From Lachnospiraceae bacterium (GTDB lineage: Bacteria; Bacillota; Clostridia; Lachnospirales; Lachnospiraceae): 38,826 nt of DNA. Where the stretch lies: contig JAFXXN010000006.1 in assembly GCA_017542245.1 (NCBI GenBank), forward strand, positions 1 through 38,826. The letters are read 5' to 3'. Under the pieces are notes generated by a model. That model did not search any database, had not been told where the DNA came from, and worked only from the letters and a program-made list of their open reading frames with translations. The position numbers and the translations under genes are program-made. This document shows, piece after piece, positions 8,954 to 17,533 of the stretch (its first letter is position 1; each line of letters starts with the position of its first letter).

Positions 8954-10042
8954 TCATGGAAGCATCGTTTCCACCCCTTGCTGCCGATCTTCGGTAATGT
9001 CTCTTACGTCTTCAGTATAAAATTCCGTATAGTCTTCTCCGCATTCTTCCCCGGAATATGCTCTAAATAGGAGTTTCCCGTCCTGGCCGCGTCTCGGTTC
9101 TACCCGGACATGCCTAAGCGGATCTACCTGTCCGAAAATATAAATATTTAAATATATTCTCGATTTATATGCTATCTGCAGCCGATCTTCTACAGATGCA
9201 GTGTCAGATATGAACAACTCCCTTTCACTCCGAAATTCATTAACATACCCGTCTTCCAATAATTCTTCTACTTCGTCTAAGAAATCTTCAAAACCCGGTT
9301 TCGTACTGCCCCAGACAAATCGGATTCGGTCTTTCGAATAGTCAGAAAGTTGCCCCCAGATCGATGCCGCAAGTTCTATGGCGATACCGCTTTCCGTCTC
9401 ATACTCTTTCCATAAAGAATCTAATATTATCGTTGTCTGATATATGCTAAGCTGCATTACAAGCGGTTGCATGGTATTCGGAGTATAATAAATCCTTTTC
9501 CCGTTTGCATCCTCTTTAACTTTTATGGGGACAGACATAAGCTGACCGCCAAGGCGAAACTCACCCGGGTCTTCTCCGTTCTCCGCCATAAGTTTGTGAT
9601 CTAATTTGCGGATATTTAAACGCACCATACGCTCGGAAATTCCGAGTTCCTCTACTAAATCTTCTTTACTTTTCCCCTTCCTTGGATGAAGCGCCTTTAC
9701 CATAGCAATCCCGGAATCCGATACAATGGGGACTTCTAAAAGATCTGTAAAGCGCTCCCTATCTTCGATATGGTGCGATGAACAGATATCCATTAACGTC
9801 TTTTTGAATTTCTCATACTGCCTCTGGCGTATAACGGCACTGTAATTAGAGGATAATAAATACTCATTCATCCCTTCTGCGATACGATAAAGGCAGTATT
9901 CATCAATCGCTCTTCTGTCGTCTTCCGCTCCTTCATAAGGAATCACCTCCGTGCATCCCCGGATTCTCCATAAGATAGGTGCTTTTATGTCTTTTAACCA
10001 TCGATTAAGTCGTTCTTCTATTTTTTGATTAACCGAACGCAT
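8954..10042 (-). CDS. HTH transcriptional regulator, WYL-like
   Basis: This is a DNA-binding regulator of about 362 residues. A helix-turn-helix is visible near residues 120-150 (SKEDLVEELGISERMVRLNIRK), and the C-terminal third (about 285-350, with DPLRHVRVEPRR) resembles the WYL ligand-sensing region. I chose the ATG at 10042, five codons inside the longest frame, because AAGGAGGTAATT precedes it. It is the first gene of the 2.5-10 kb operon (67 nt before the cyclotransferase-like gene) and probably controls it. WYL regulators often sit in defence islands. The WYL assignment is moderate; it could be a related HTH family. Confidence 0.55.
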   Translation of the reverse strand: MRSVNQKIEERLNRWLKDIKAPILWRIRGCTEVIPYEGAEDDRRAIDEYCLYRIAEGMNEYLLSSNYSAVIRQRQYEKFKKTLMDICSSHHIEDRERFTDLLEVPIVSDSGIAMVKALHPRKGKSKEDLVEELGISERMVRLNIRKLDHKLMAENGEDPGEFRLGGQLMSVPIKVKEDANGKRIYYTPNTMQPLVMQLSIYQTTIILDSLWKEYETESGIAIELAASIWGQLSDYSKDRIRFVWGSTKPGFEDFLDEVEELLEDGYVNEFRSERELFISDTASVEDRLQIAYKSRIYLNIYIFGQVDPLRHVRVEPRRGQDGKLLFRAYSGEECGEDYTEFYTEDVRDITEDRQQGVETMLP

Positions 10043-10112
10043 AATTACCTCCTTCACACTCGCAAATTCTTCACATTCACAATCTCATAGATAACGGATT
10101 AAACCATAAAAT

Positions 10113-10640
10113 CTATCCTATACTTTTTAACAATTCTTCAGCTCTTTTCTTATCGAAAACCCATTCCTTTGGTATCTCATCAACTGTACCGGCTGCTATC
10201 GATTTGCTGGTCCACTCTTTATATTCTCTTAAAACTGTATCACCATATCCTGCTCTGGATTTTTTCATTTCTTCAGCGATTTCTTTTGGAGTAGCCAGAT
10301 ACATTCTAGGTAATTCATCACTCTTTACATCTTTAAATTGAACAAGACAAAAGATAGTTTTTTCCCCATGAGCCTTTAGCCAATTATCAATGGCCGCATG
10401 GTAATCCTTATCTTTCATAAAGCCTTGTGTAAGGCCCCAACTACCATCCTGGCTTCCCTTTACTGAAACCTTAAGCATATAATCACCCTGCGATATCAAC
10501 AAGTCATACTCCGGTTGATTGGCACCATATTGGACCGAAACATTAATCCCAAATCTAGCAAATTGAGCTGCTGCAAAGGCCTCGGCAGAAACCCCGATGT
10601 ACCATGAACCTACTTCTCTTTGTTCAGCTGCCTTTGCCAT
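10113..10640 (-). CDS. PD-(D/E)XK-like restriction-fold protein
   Basis: The 175-residue protein looks like a small endonuclease-fold domain. GSWYIGVSAEAFAAAQ (E20) gives the first helix, PEYDLL supplies D46, and YMLKVSVKGS gives the third strand with K61. In canonical enzymes position 59 would be D, E or Q; here it is serine, so activity may be weak or lost. The C-terminal half is basic and helical. A GAGGAGGG site lies inside the end of the McrC fragment, and the stop of that fragment is only three bases before this ATG. It may be the last gene of the defence island. A DNA-binding, non-cleaving role is possible. Confidence 0.6.
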   Translation of the reverse strand: MAKAAEQREVGSWYIGVSAEAFAAAQFARFGINVSVQYGANQPEYDLLISQGDYMLKVSVKGSQDGSWGLTQGFMKDKDYHAAIDNWLKAHGEKTIFCLVQFKDVKSDELPRMYLATPKEIAEEMKKSRAGYGDTVLREYKEWTSKSIAAGTVDEIPKEWVFDKKRAEELLKSIG

Positions 10641-10643
10641 TTT

Positions 10644-10838
10644 TTAACCCTCCTCAATCGCTTTTTTCAGTTCTTCTAAATTGTCATTATTTACATCAAC
10701 AAAGAATATCCGTACGCTGGTATTATCTCTGCTATGGTATTCAATTTTGGTATGCCCCCTCATCTCATCCGTTACTGGGTATAATAACCAGACATCGGCA
10801 TTTCCGTATTTCTTGGAATATGCATACATCTGATACAT
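10644..10838 (-). pseudogene. C-terminal remnant of McrC (5-methylcytosine restriction subunit)
   Basis: The 64 residues match the last part of Firmicute McrC proteins: YQMYAYSKKYG followed by VWLLYP and a FFVD strand near the end. Intact McrC has about 300-400 residues and works with the McrB GTPase to cut methylcytosine DNA. Neither the rest of McrC nor McrB is present. The frame upstream of the ATG closes with a stop after about seven codons. I read this as a relic. A small possibility is that the ATG is used and a short protein is made to couple translation to the next gene. Confidence 0.75.
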
Positions 10839-10938
10839 ATGATACCTTAACCGTATTCATACAAAAACACCCTTTTTTATTAGAATAGTTGTTTTCAAAA
10901 TAGTTCTTTCTCGTATTTCTAATCATAATAATGTTTTC

Positions 10939-12210
10939 TTACAATTTTGATAAAGACTCCATAAGACAATTTGCTATTCCCTTTGCCATTAGAGGCGGTA
11001 CAGCATTACCAACTTGAACAAACTGCGCAGTTCTAGGGCCTTCAAAATAAAAGTTATCTGGAAAAGACTGTATTCTTGCAGCTTCTCTAACCGTAATTGA
11101 TCGATGTTGCTCAATAGAAGGATGTATAAAATAGTGACCATCTTTAGATAAATGCGCTAATATGGTATGACAATAATTCATATCGCCTTCAACCACTTTA
11201 AATCTATCTACAAATGAATTCCTATTACGATGTGTCTTTAAACTCTCTGGCAAATCGTCATACTTTAATCTTTCATGTTGATTGTTAAACCATAGATCAA
11301 TGGCTCTTTTGTAGATTTCTATATCTTGATGGGTATGCGGTCTTGCCATATGACATGTTAATACATCTTCTTTCTCGCGAATATGTTCCTTTCTTACATA
11401 CGGTTTAATACTTCTCATATCATATGTACTATAGTTATTTGATACTTTTCCTGGTAGTAATGCTGGTAAATCAAATAATAAATCCTGTACAATATCTATT
11501 TTCTTAATTATTTGAAACTCTGGATAGGTTAATTCCAGTTCTTTTCTCCATCCTACAATAATTATTCTCTTCCTACTCTGTAAAACCCCGAAGTCTGAAG
11601 CATTTAGTTCTCTATAGTCCAGTTCATATCCAATTCTCTTAATATACATCTGTAGGTTTTTAAATGCCTGTCCACCACGAGCTGTTTTAATTCCAGAAAC
11701 ATTTTCAAAAACAAACATTTTAGGTTTATATTTTCTTAAAAACTGCACATATAATTTATAAAGCTCATTTCTCGGATCTTGCTCCATCGGAATTATCATG
11801 TGACTACTCTGAGCTCTTCCGACTAGTGAATATGCTTGACACGGAGGCCCCCCTATTATTACATCAACATTATCAATGCCTCTCTGGGACATTATGCTAT
11901 CAATTCGATCATATATTTCTTTCATCGAGGATTCAGACATCTCTCTATTAATGACCGAATCTACTTCAATTTTGGGAACAGAACGTAGAAATGCTTCTCG
12001 ACTAATAATTCCCTTTTCATAATCATAATATATGTCAAGCTGATTCTTTTCCTTTAAGTAATGATAAGCACCTCGTGTTTCTAAAGTTTCCGAAGCATGC
12101 TTATTCATTTCCACATGTGCCACCGGTAAAAAACCGCACTGATAAAAGCCTTCTGAAAGGCCGCCTGCGCCTGCAAATAAATCAATATAAGTCAATTTTC
12201 TTGTTTTCAT
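10939..12210 (-). CDS. drmMII: C5 cytosine DNA methyltransferase (DISARM DrmMII-like)
   Basis: This 423-residue enzyme transfers a methyl group from S-adenosylmethionine to cytosine C5. Motif I (DLFAGAGGLSEGF, 10-22), motif IV with the catalytic cysteine (GGPPCQAYSL, PPC at about 119-121), motif VI (FENVSG, about 166-171), motif VIII (QSRKRIIIVG, about 211) and motif X (QVGNAVPP, near 400) are all intact. The target-recognition region lies at about 240-370. It is 24 nt after drmB. In class 2 DISARM this enzyme marks host DNA as self. The sequence it methylates cannot be read here. A solitary restriction-modification methylase is the alternative, but the drmA/drmB context argues against it. 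Confidence 0.92.
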   Translation of the reverse strand: MKTRKLTYIDLFAGAGGLSEGFYQCGFLPVAHVEMNKHASETLETRGAYHYLKEKNQLDIYYDYEKGIISREAFLRSVPKIEVDSVINREMSESSMKEIYDRIDSIMSQRGIDNVDVIIGGPPCQAYSLVGRAQSSHMIIPMEQDPRNELYKLYVQFLRKYKPKMFVFENVSGIKTARGGQAFKNLQMYIKRIGYELDYRELNASDFGVLQSRKRIIIVGWRKELELTYPEFQIIKKIDIVQDLLFDLPALLPGKVSNNYSTYDMRSIKPYVRKEHIREKEDVLTCHMARPHTHQDIEIYKRAIDLWFNNQHERLKYDDLPESLKTHRNRNSFVDRFKVVEGDMNYCHTILAHLSKDGHYFIHPSIEQHRSITVREAARIQSFPDNFYFEGPRTAQFVQVGNAVPPLMAKGIANCLMESLSKL

Positions 12211-12234
12211 ATAAATAACGCCTTATTTTCTTAT

Positions 12235-14091
12235 TTATATAAGATCTCTAATTTCACTAAAGAATCCAATATTAGGCTCATCAATTGTCCCAACCACAAC
12301 GCCTCTATCTAATAACCTGTTTCCTAAGTCAGACTCACAGCACGTTTCTGGTAATAGCGCACAATTATGACACGCAGCAAGATTACAGGAATCACTTCCC
12401 TGCCCAAGTGACTGTATACATATCGGATCAGAAGTACACCAAAGAGCATTTTTAAGAGCTGATATGACAGTATCCTCTATTCTGCCTTTTTCACCTTGTC
12501 TAACCAAACCACCTAAAGACCCTTCTGAATCACCTGATGCTGTATAAATCAAAACTCCACACATGTGGAAATCATTAGAATCTTTCTCACAATAAATCCT
12601 TTCTCGAATAGATGAACTACCATACCCACATTCAAAACTTAATTGATTTATTATTAGATGAGAAAAAGTATGTATCAATACAAATTCAGGGCGAAGTTCT
12701 CCAGTCAACCCGCTACCAAAGAAAGAAGCTTTATAAGCATTTTCCATTCTTTTAATTCTATTAATTACACTTTTATTTTTTGCCCAATTTGAGAGGTTTA
12801 ATTCATTGAACTCGAAGAAAATGCCTTCCCCATATGTTTCTACTGCTGGAATCCATTTCCCATTTCCAAGTCGTAAATCTTCGATGCTCTCCTTGCGCGG
12901 TTTATTACTTGGCTTAAGTCTAGAAAACCCAACAAATGCTCGAGTCTCCTTCAATTTAGGAACTAAAGAAATACTCTTAAAGAATTTTGAAATTACTGGG
13001 TCGTAATCACGAATCGGTATATTAATAGAATGAAAATACTGACTATCATTTCCACTGGATTTTATCAACACTTCATATTCCGAAAACCTATATTTGTCTT
13101 CTGAAGTCTCTTCCGTTACTTCCGGCAACCGTTCTTCCTCTGTATTCTTTTTCAAAAAAGCGGCATATAGTTTTTCAAAATTCACATTATTTTGGGCTGC
13201 TAAGAATTCAATTAATGATTTATTCAATTCACCATTTATACGAGAATTGTTTAATGCTTCGTAGTTATTCTCGACAATCTTTATTATTTTCTTATCAGAA
13301 ATATCCCCTAAAGTTGGAATATATAATGAACTTTCTATCCTAGGAAACCAAACATTTGTTGCTCCTCGAAGTACTACTCTTACCTCCTCAAAACCACAAC
13401 TACATCCCTTTTCAAGATCCTCTTTAATACCTAACCAAGGCCTACTACCCTTACATTTATACTCTATTCTCGCCAAACCATTTTTTTGAGTTGCACCTGC
13501 CATTGATTTTTTTGCACCACAAGTACATTCAAAATATACGCCACTCAAGCCAGAAGATGCGCCACCGGTACTTCGCCTTATCCTGCATCCTTTGGCTGGA
13601 TCATAACTATGACCGCTATCCTTATGCACCCATTCAGCCACTGGAAAATCATCAATATGTCCGTTAGGGCAAATAACAACAAATCTTTCCGGAATCATTT
13701 TCCTTCTAAATTTCTTTTTATTATCACATTTTCGACCAGTTTTCCATTGATAAGCATCACACTCCGGCTGAGTCTCATAATAAGTAGTTTTTCGCATACT
13801 ACCACAAAAGGGACAGTAATACCATGTAGGAAATCTTATCGCAGGAATTGTTAAATTAAAATTCTCGTGATCAACTTTAGAATCTCTAAAATCAGGAGGC
13901 CATCTGAGTTCTTTAACACCCAGATGATCAGCAAATCTTCGATCTTCAATTACAAAATCTTCAAGAGTGTTATATCTCCACATATCCAATCCGGCAATCA
14001 TCAATGTTTCATCATATGGAAATGGAACCATTGATCCTACTCCCCACGGACTAATTAAGGAATTTCGCCGCATAGGTTTCATCATTTTCAT
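12235..14091 (-). CDS. drmB: DISARM DrmB, DUF1998-domain protein
   Basis: The 618-residue protein is the DUF1998 partner of the DrmA helicase. Its N-terminus (RRNSLISPWGVGSMVPFPYDE) is characteristic. A first cysteine cluster (CPFCG near 93, further Cys to about 125) suggests zinc binding. The DUF1998 region lies at about 470-600 with HTFSHLIINQLSFECGYG and a final cluster CHNCALLPETCCE. The start is given by GGAGG within the last codons of drmA, 4 nt before this gene. DrmA and DrmB form the core complex of DISARM and are needed to restrict incoming DNA. No truncation is seen. Confidence 0.9.
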   Translation of the reverse strand: MKMMKPMRRNSLISPWGVGSMVPFPYDETLMIAGLDMWRYNTLEDFVIEDRRFADHLGVKELRWPPDFRDSKVDHENFNLTIPAIRFPTWYYCPFCGSMRKTTYYETQPECDAYQWKTGRKCDNKKKFRRKMIPERFVVICPNGHIDDFPVAEWVHKDSGHSYDPAKGCRIRRSTGGASSGLSGVYFECTCGAKKSMAGATQKNGLARIEYKCKGSRPWLGIKEDLEKGCSCGFEEVRVVLRGATNVWFPRIESSLYIPTLGDISDKKIIKIVENNYEALNNSRINGELNKSLIEFLAAQNNVNFEKLYAAFLKKNTEEERLPEVTEETSEDKYRFSEYEVLIKSSGNDSQYFHSINIPIRDYDPVISKFFKSISLVPKLKETRAFVGFSRLKPSNKPRKESIEDLRLGNGKWIPAVETYGEGIFFEFNELNLSNWAKNKSVINRIKRMENAYKASFFGSGLTGELRPEFVLIHTFSHLIINQLSFECGYGSSSIRERIYCEKDSNDFHMCGVLIYTASGDSEGSLGGLVRQGEKGRIEDTVISALKNALWCTSDPICIQSLGQGSDSCNLAACHNCALLPETCCESDLGNRLLDRGVVVGTIDEPNIGFFSEIRDLI

Positions 14092-14095
14092 ATTG

Positions 14096-17000
14096 TCATT
14101 CCTCCATTTCCATATACTTGTTATTTAAAACGCGTGCTTCACAAGAAGCATCCACGTTTCGCATCGAAGTAGGAGTCTTAAATCCTCGATCCAACCAAAG
14201 CACATTGGGTTTATTTCCTGAACCATATATTAGAGGAACTGCATCTCCTAATGATTCATCATAATTCTTCTGGGGTATCCATCTTTGGGGATTCCAGTCC
14301 TCCCAGCATTGAAGAATATACTCTATCTGTTTTTGTGTGTCCTGCAATTCTCTAAAATCAATGCTATTAACACGACTTTCTATAACTGTTCTCGCATGAT
14401 CAATAACATCCTGAGCCGGATATTTGGCCGGTTCTTCATTATATGCATCTCCTTGTTCCAATCTTATTAGTCCAATAAGAATTGCATGTAAAGCTCGTTC
14501 ACGAACCGGTGCAGAAAAAGGCGTAACACTGGTCGGTTCTACATTGCAATATAACCTCGAATGATAGTACCTGAAAGATTCATAATGAGATTTATCTCTC
14601 GGTTTATTTGGCCTATAAAGTACGAATACAACACCTGGCGAATTTTCAGAATCTCTACCTACTCGGCTGGTTGCCTGAATGTATTCAGATGTGGTTTTGG
14701 GCTGCCCTGCAACAGTCATCAGGCCCAATCTTTGTACATCTAGTCCTACTGAAATCATATTTGTGGCTAAACAAATATCTATTGGGTGCTCTTTCACAAC
14801 ACCAGTTTCATCCTTAGTCGGTGGATATGCGATATTTAGATTTGACAGGCTAGCAGTCACTTTATCTCCCGGAATTCGGCTTGTTAGTTCTTCATCTCTC
14901 CAAATATATCTGCGATGTTCTCTATATTCATCTTTATTTTCAAAACGCTTTTCTGTATAACGGCGTTTATACATTACATCAAGATGCTGACTAATATCTG
15001 CTTTAATCCATGTTTGAGCTTGCCCCAATTCTCTAATGCTGTTGTAATAACCCATATTTGTCCAATAAGGATCCCGTAATTTTTCATCCGACACATCCAT
15101 AGCTTTAGCCCCGTAAAGAAGTGATGCATATAATCTAATTGCTGTGGTGGCATCTGATGGAGAACCAGATGCCAATATTCCCACATATTTTCTGCCTTTC
15201 CTAGTAACATCTTCTTCAGCAAAGAAAGAATTGCCAGCATTTAGTCCAGCCGGCGGAAATTGAAACACTTTTTCAGTTGGGCAGCCATATAAAGCATGGC
15301 ATTGTTCCTTCGCTCTACTTATTGTTGCTGTGGATGCTATTATTTTAGGAGATATTATTCTGCTTTCAATCTCTTGAGTGCAAAGATCATTAATCAACGT
15401 TTCATAATGGCCAACCATGGATCCTAATGGACCAGAAATCAAATGTAACTCATCCTGAATTATTAAATCCGGAGCTGTTTTTTTTATTCCGTCATAATAT
15501 CCAAAAATCTTTTGTGCCTCCGGTTTAAACGGCAAAATAGCAAATTTATCTACAGTACCAATAATCAGTGTGGGTGGTTTTTCATATATGTCTTCATCCA
15601 CAATATAAAGCGGCAACGAGTGTGCACCTGAAAAAGCACAAGATTGCATAGTATTAGAACACTGAAAAACAAACTTTTTGCTCTTGTGTGGACCTGGAAT
15701 AACTCTATATCCTGGTAATCGTCTCTGTTTGCCGATTTCCACAATGCCCATTTGTGCCCCACACCAAGGGCATTTCAACATGATGAACGGATTACTGTTA
15801 GTCTTATTCAAATATAATTCGTTATATTTTGTAACAGCATCTTTCTTCGAGTTTGGCGAAGTTTCTCCACCTACCCATAAGCCTATACTTATCTCTTCGG
15901 CACCCAGTTTATCTTCATTATTTCTTCTAATTATCTCACATGCACAGATCATTGCAGCTGCACGTTCATATTGCTGAGCTGTTAATAATCTTAAAGTATA
16001 TCTCATTAAAATACTTGTTCCAAAGCTATCAGAATTTAATAGTTTGCGAAGAAAAATGGTATATGCGGAAAGGCCTAAATATGCCTCTGTTTTTCCGCCA
16101 CCAGTTGGGAACCAAATCAAATCCACTATTTCTCGTTCCTCACCATCTGGATGTCGCATTGATTCTAAATTCATTAATATAAATGCGAGCTGGAAAGGTC
16201 TCCATTTACCATATACCTTTTTTTCTGAGTTATACCATGTAGACTGATCATCTATTTCAGGGAGTCTTGATACCAAGCTTTCCAATTTAATCTCATTTTC
16301 ACCATCATCTATCCATTTTTGTAATGGCAATCCATAATGAAGCTGTTGAAGTAGCATTGCCTGATTCATCCATTGAAATGCCTGTCTTACTTCATCATCA
16401 CTGTCAAGAAGTTTGATTCCATTTCTCATCCGACTCAAACAACTTTTACAATTTCTAATATGTCTTTCAGCCGTTCCTGCTAACGCTACCTCTATGGACT
16501 CTGCTTCCACCTCAAGTTTTTTTATCCATTCTTCATATCGGTCGCAGAGTGTTCCAAGTTGCTGTACTACATCCTTGTGTTTATCTGGATCACTCATTTC
16601 AAGCATGCTTAGAGAAACACCCGGTGTAGTGCTGGGAATTATAGGATTAATTTCATATGACGGAAAAATAGAACTATGAATCTCTCTTACTTCTCCATTT
16701 TCTTCTTTCCAATCAGCCGCACAGCCATGTCCCACGGCGTAGTTTTTTACGTTACGATATAGTAAGGCGTTAGATAAATAGTCCTCATCTTTATTAATCT
16801 TCAAATTATCAGGCAAAGTTACAAAACCAACACTAGAAAACAAACCAATCTTTACTTGAAAAAAACTATTTTCTTCTTCTGAACCGGATTCTTCTGTCCT
16901 AGTATTTTCAAGTGTGAACGTATAGATTGAGAAATCCTCTTTTTCATATCGGAATGTAACATCTACACACAAACCGGTATCATTTACTTCTATTTTCTGA

Positions 17001-17533
17001 ATCGCATCTCCTTTATTAGGTAAATGAATAGCGTTTTGTGTATTCCATTCTATTTTATTTCTATAATACTTTTGAGTTTCCTTTCCCGTTTCAGTATCTT
17101 TTTCAGTCTTTTTCTTATACTTCCCTGCGTTTACAGAAAGATTTATAATATCATCATTTTTTATTGCTACCGTAAGACTTAAAGCAGATTGTTTATATGC
17201 ATTTGATCTATCAATTAGTTCTTCCGCTTCCTCAAAGTATTCATAACTGTTATAGTTCTTATCATTTTCCGAAGCCGAACCGGAATACGCTTCCTCATCG
17301 TCATTTGTCTCATTCTCGGGTATTACATCATCTTGATTATCCAGAACAGTTTCTGAGTTTACTTTTGTTTTCTTGGGAAATAGAATACCAGCAATGTATC
17401 GAGTTGTAGGCGGATCAGTGATCAATATCTCCTCTCCATTTTCCTGAATAAGTCCAGGCCAATCAATTGGATCAGGTCCCATCAATTCTCTCTCAACATA
17501 TTCAACCAATAAGTCCCTTCTTTCCTTATGCAT
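14096..17533 (-). CDS. drmA: DISARM DrmA, large SF2-type helicase
   Basis: This 1145-residue helicase carries the DrmA-type Walker A motif (FPTGGGKTEAYLGL, about 470-483). It has a DELH box (IIQDELHLISGPLG, about 690-703), a SAT-like motif (IASTATISRA) and a C-terminal helicase motif (SRVGRDSENSPG, about 965). The first 450 residues form a long N-terminal region with an acidic linker near 65-110. A zinc-ribbon-like pair (CPWCGAQ) lies at about 595. AAGGAGAAAAATTA precedes the ATG, and the gene overlaps the NERD-helicase end by 8 nt. In DISARM it binds and unwinds DNA with DrmB and is autoinhibited until triggered. The identification is firm on motifs plus neighbours. Confidence 0.93.
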   Translation of the reverse strand: MHKERRDLLVEYVERELMGPDPIDWPGLIQENGEEILITDPPTTRYIAGILFPKKTKVNSETVLDNQDDVIPENETNDDEEAYSGSASENDKNYNSYEYFEEAEELIDRSNAYKQSALSLTVAIKNDDIINLSVNAGKYKKKTEKDTETGKETQKYYRNKIEWNTQNAIHLPNKGDAIQKIEVNDTGLCVDVTFRYEKEDFSIYTFTLENTRTEESGSEEENSFFQVKIGLFSSVGFVTLPDNLKINKDEDYLSNALLYRNVKNYAVGHGCAADWKEENGEVREIHSSIFPSYEINPIIPSTTPGVSLSMLEMSDPDKHKDVVQQLGTLCDRYEEWIKKLEVEAESIEVALAGTAERHIRNCKSCLSRMRNGIKLLDSDDEVRQAFQWMNQAMLLQQLHYGLPLQKWIDDGENEIKLESLVSRLPEIDDQSTWYNSEKKVYGKWRPFQLAFILMNLESMRHPDGEEREIVDLIWFPTGGGKTEAYLGLSAYTIFLRKLLNSDSFGTSILMRYTLRLLTAQQYERAAAMICACEIIRRNNEDKLGAEEISIGLWVGGETSPNSKKDAVTKYNELYLNKTNSNPFIMLKCPWCGAQMGIVEIGKQRRLPGYRVIPGPHKSKKFVFQCSNTMQSCAFSGAHSLPLYIVDEDIYEKPPTLIIGTVDKFAILPFKPEAQKIFGYYDGIKKTAPDLIIQDELHLISGPLGSMVGHYETLINDLCTQEIESRIISPKIIASTATISRAKEQCHALYGCPTEKVFQFPPAGLNAGNSFFAEEDVTRKGRKYVGILASGSPSDATTAIRLYASLLYGAKAMDVSDEKLRDPYWTNMGYYNSIRELGQAQTWIKADISQHLDVMYKRRYTEKRFENKDEYREHRRYIWRDEELTSRIPGDKVTASLSNLNIAYPPTKDETGVVKEHPIDICLATNMISVGLDVQRLGLMTVAGQPKTTSEYIQATSRVGRDSENSPGVVFVLYRPNKPRDKSHYESFRYYHSRLYCNVEPTSVTPFSAPVRERALHAILIGLIRLEQGDAYNEEPAKYPAQDVIDHARTVIESRVNSIDFRELQDTQKQIEYILQCWEDWNPQRWIPQKNYDESLGDAVPLIYGSGNKPNVLWLDRGFKTPTSMRNVDASCEARVLNNKYMEMEE

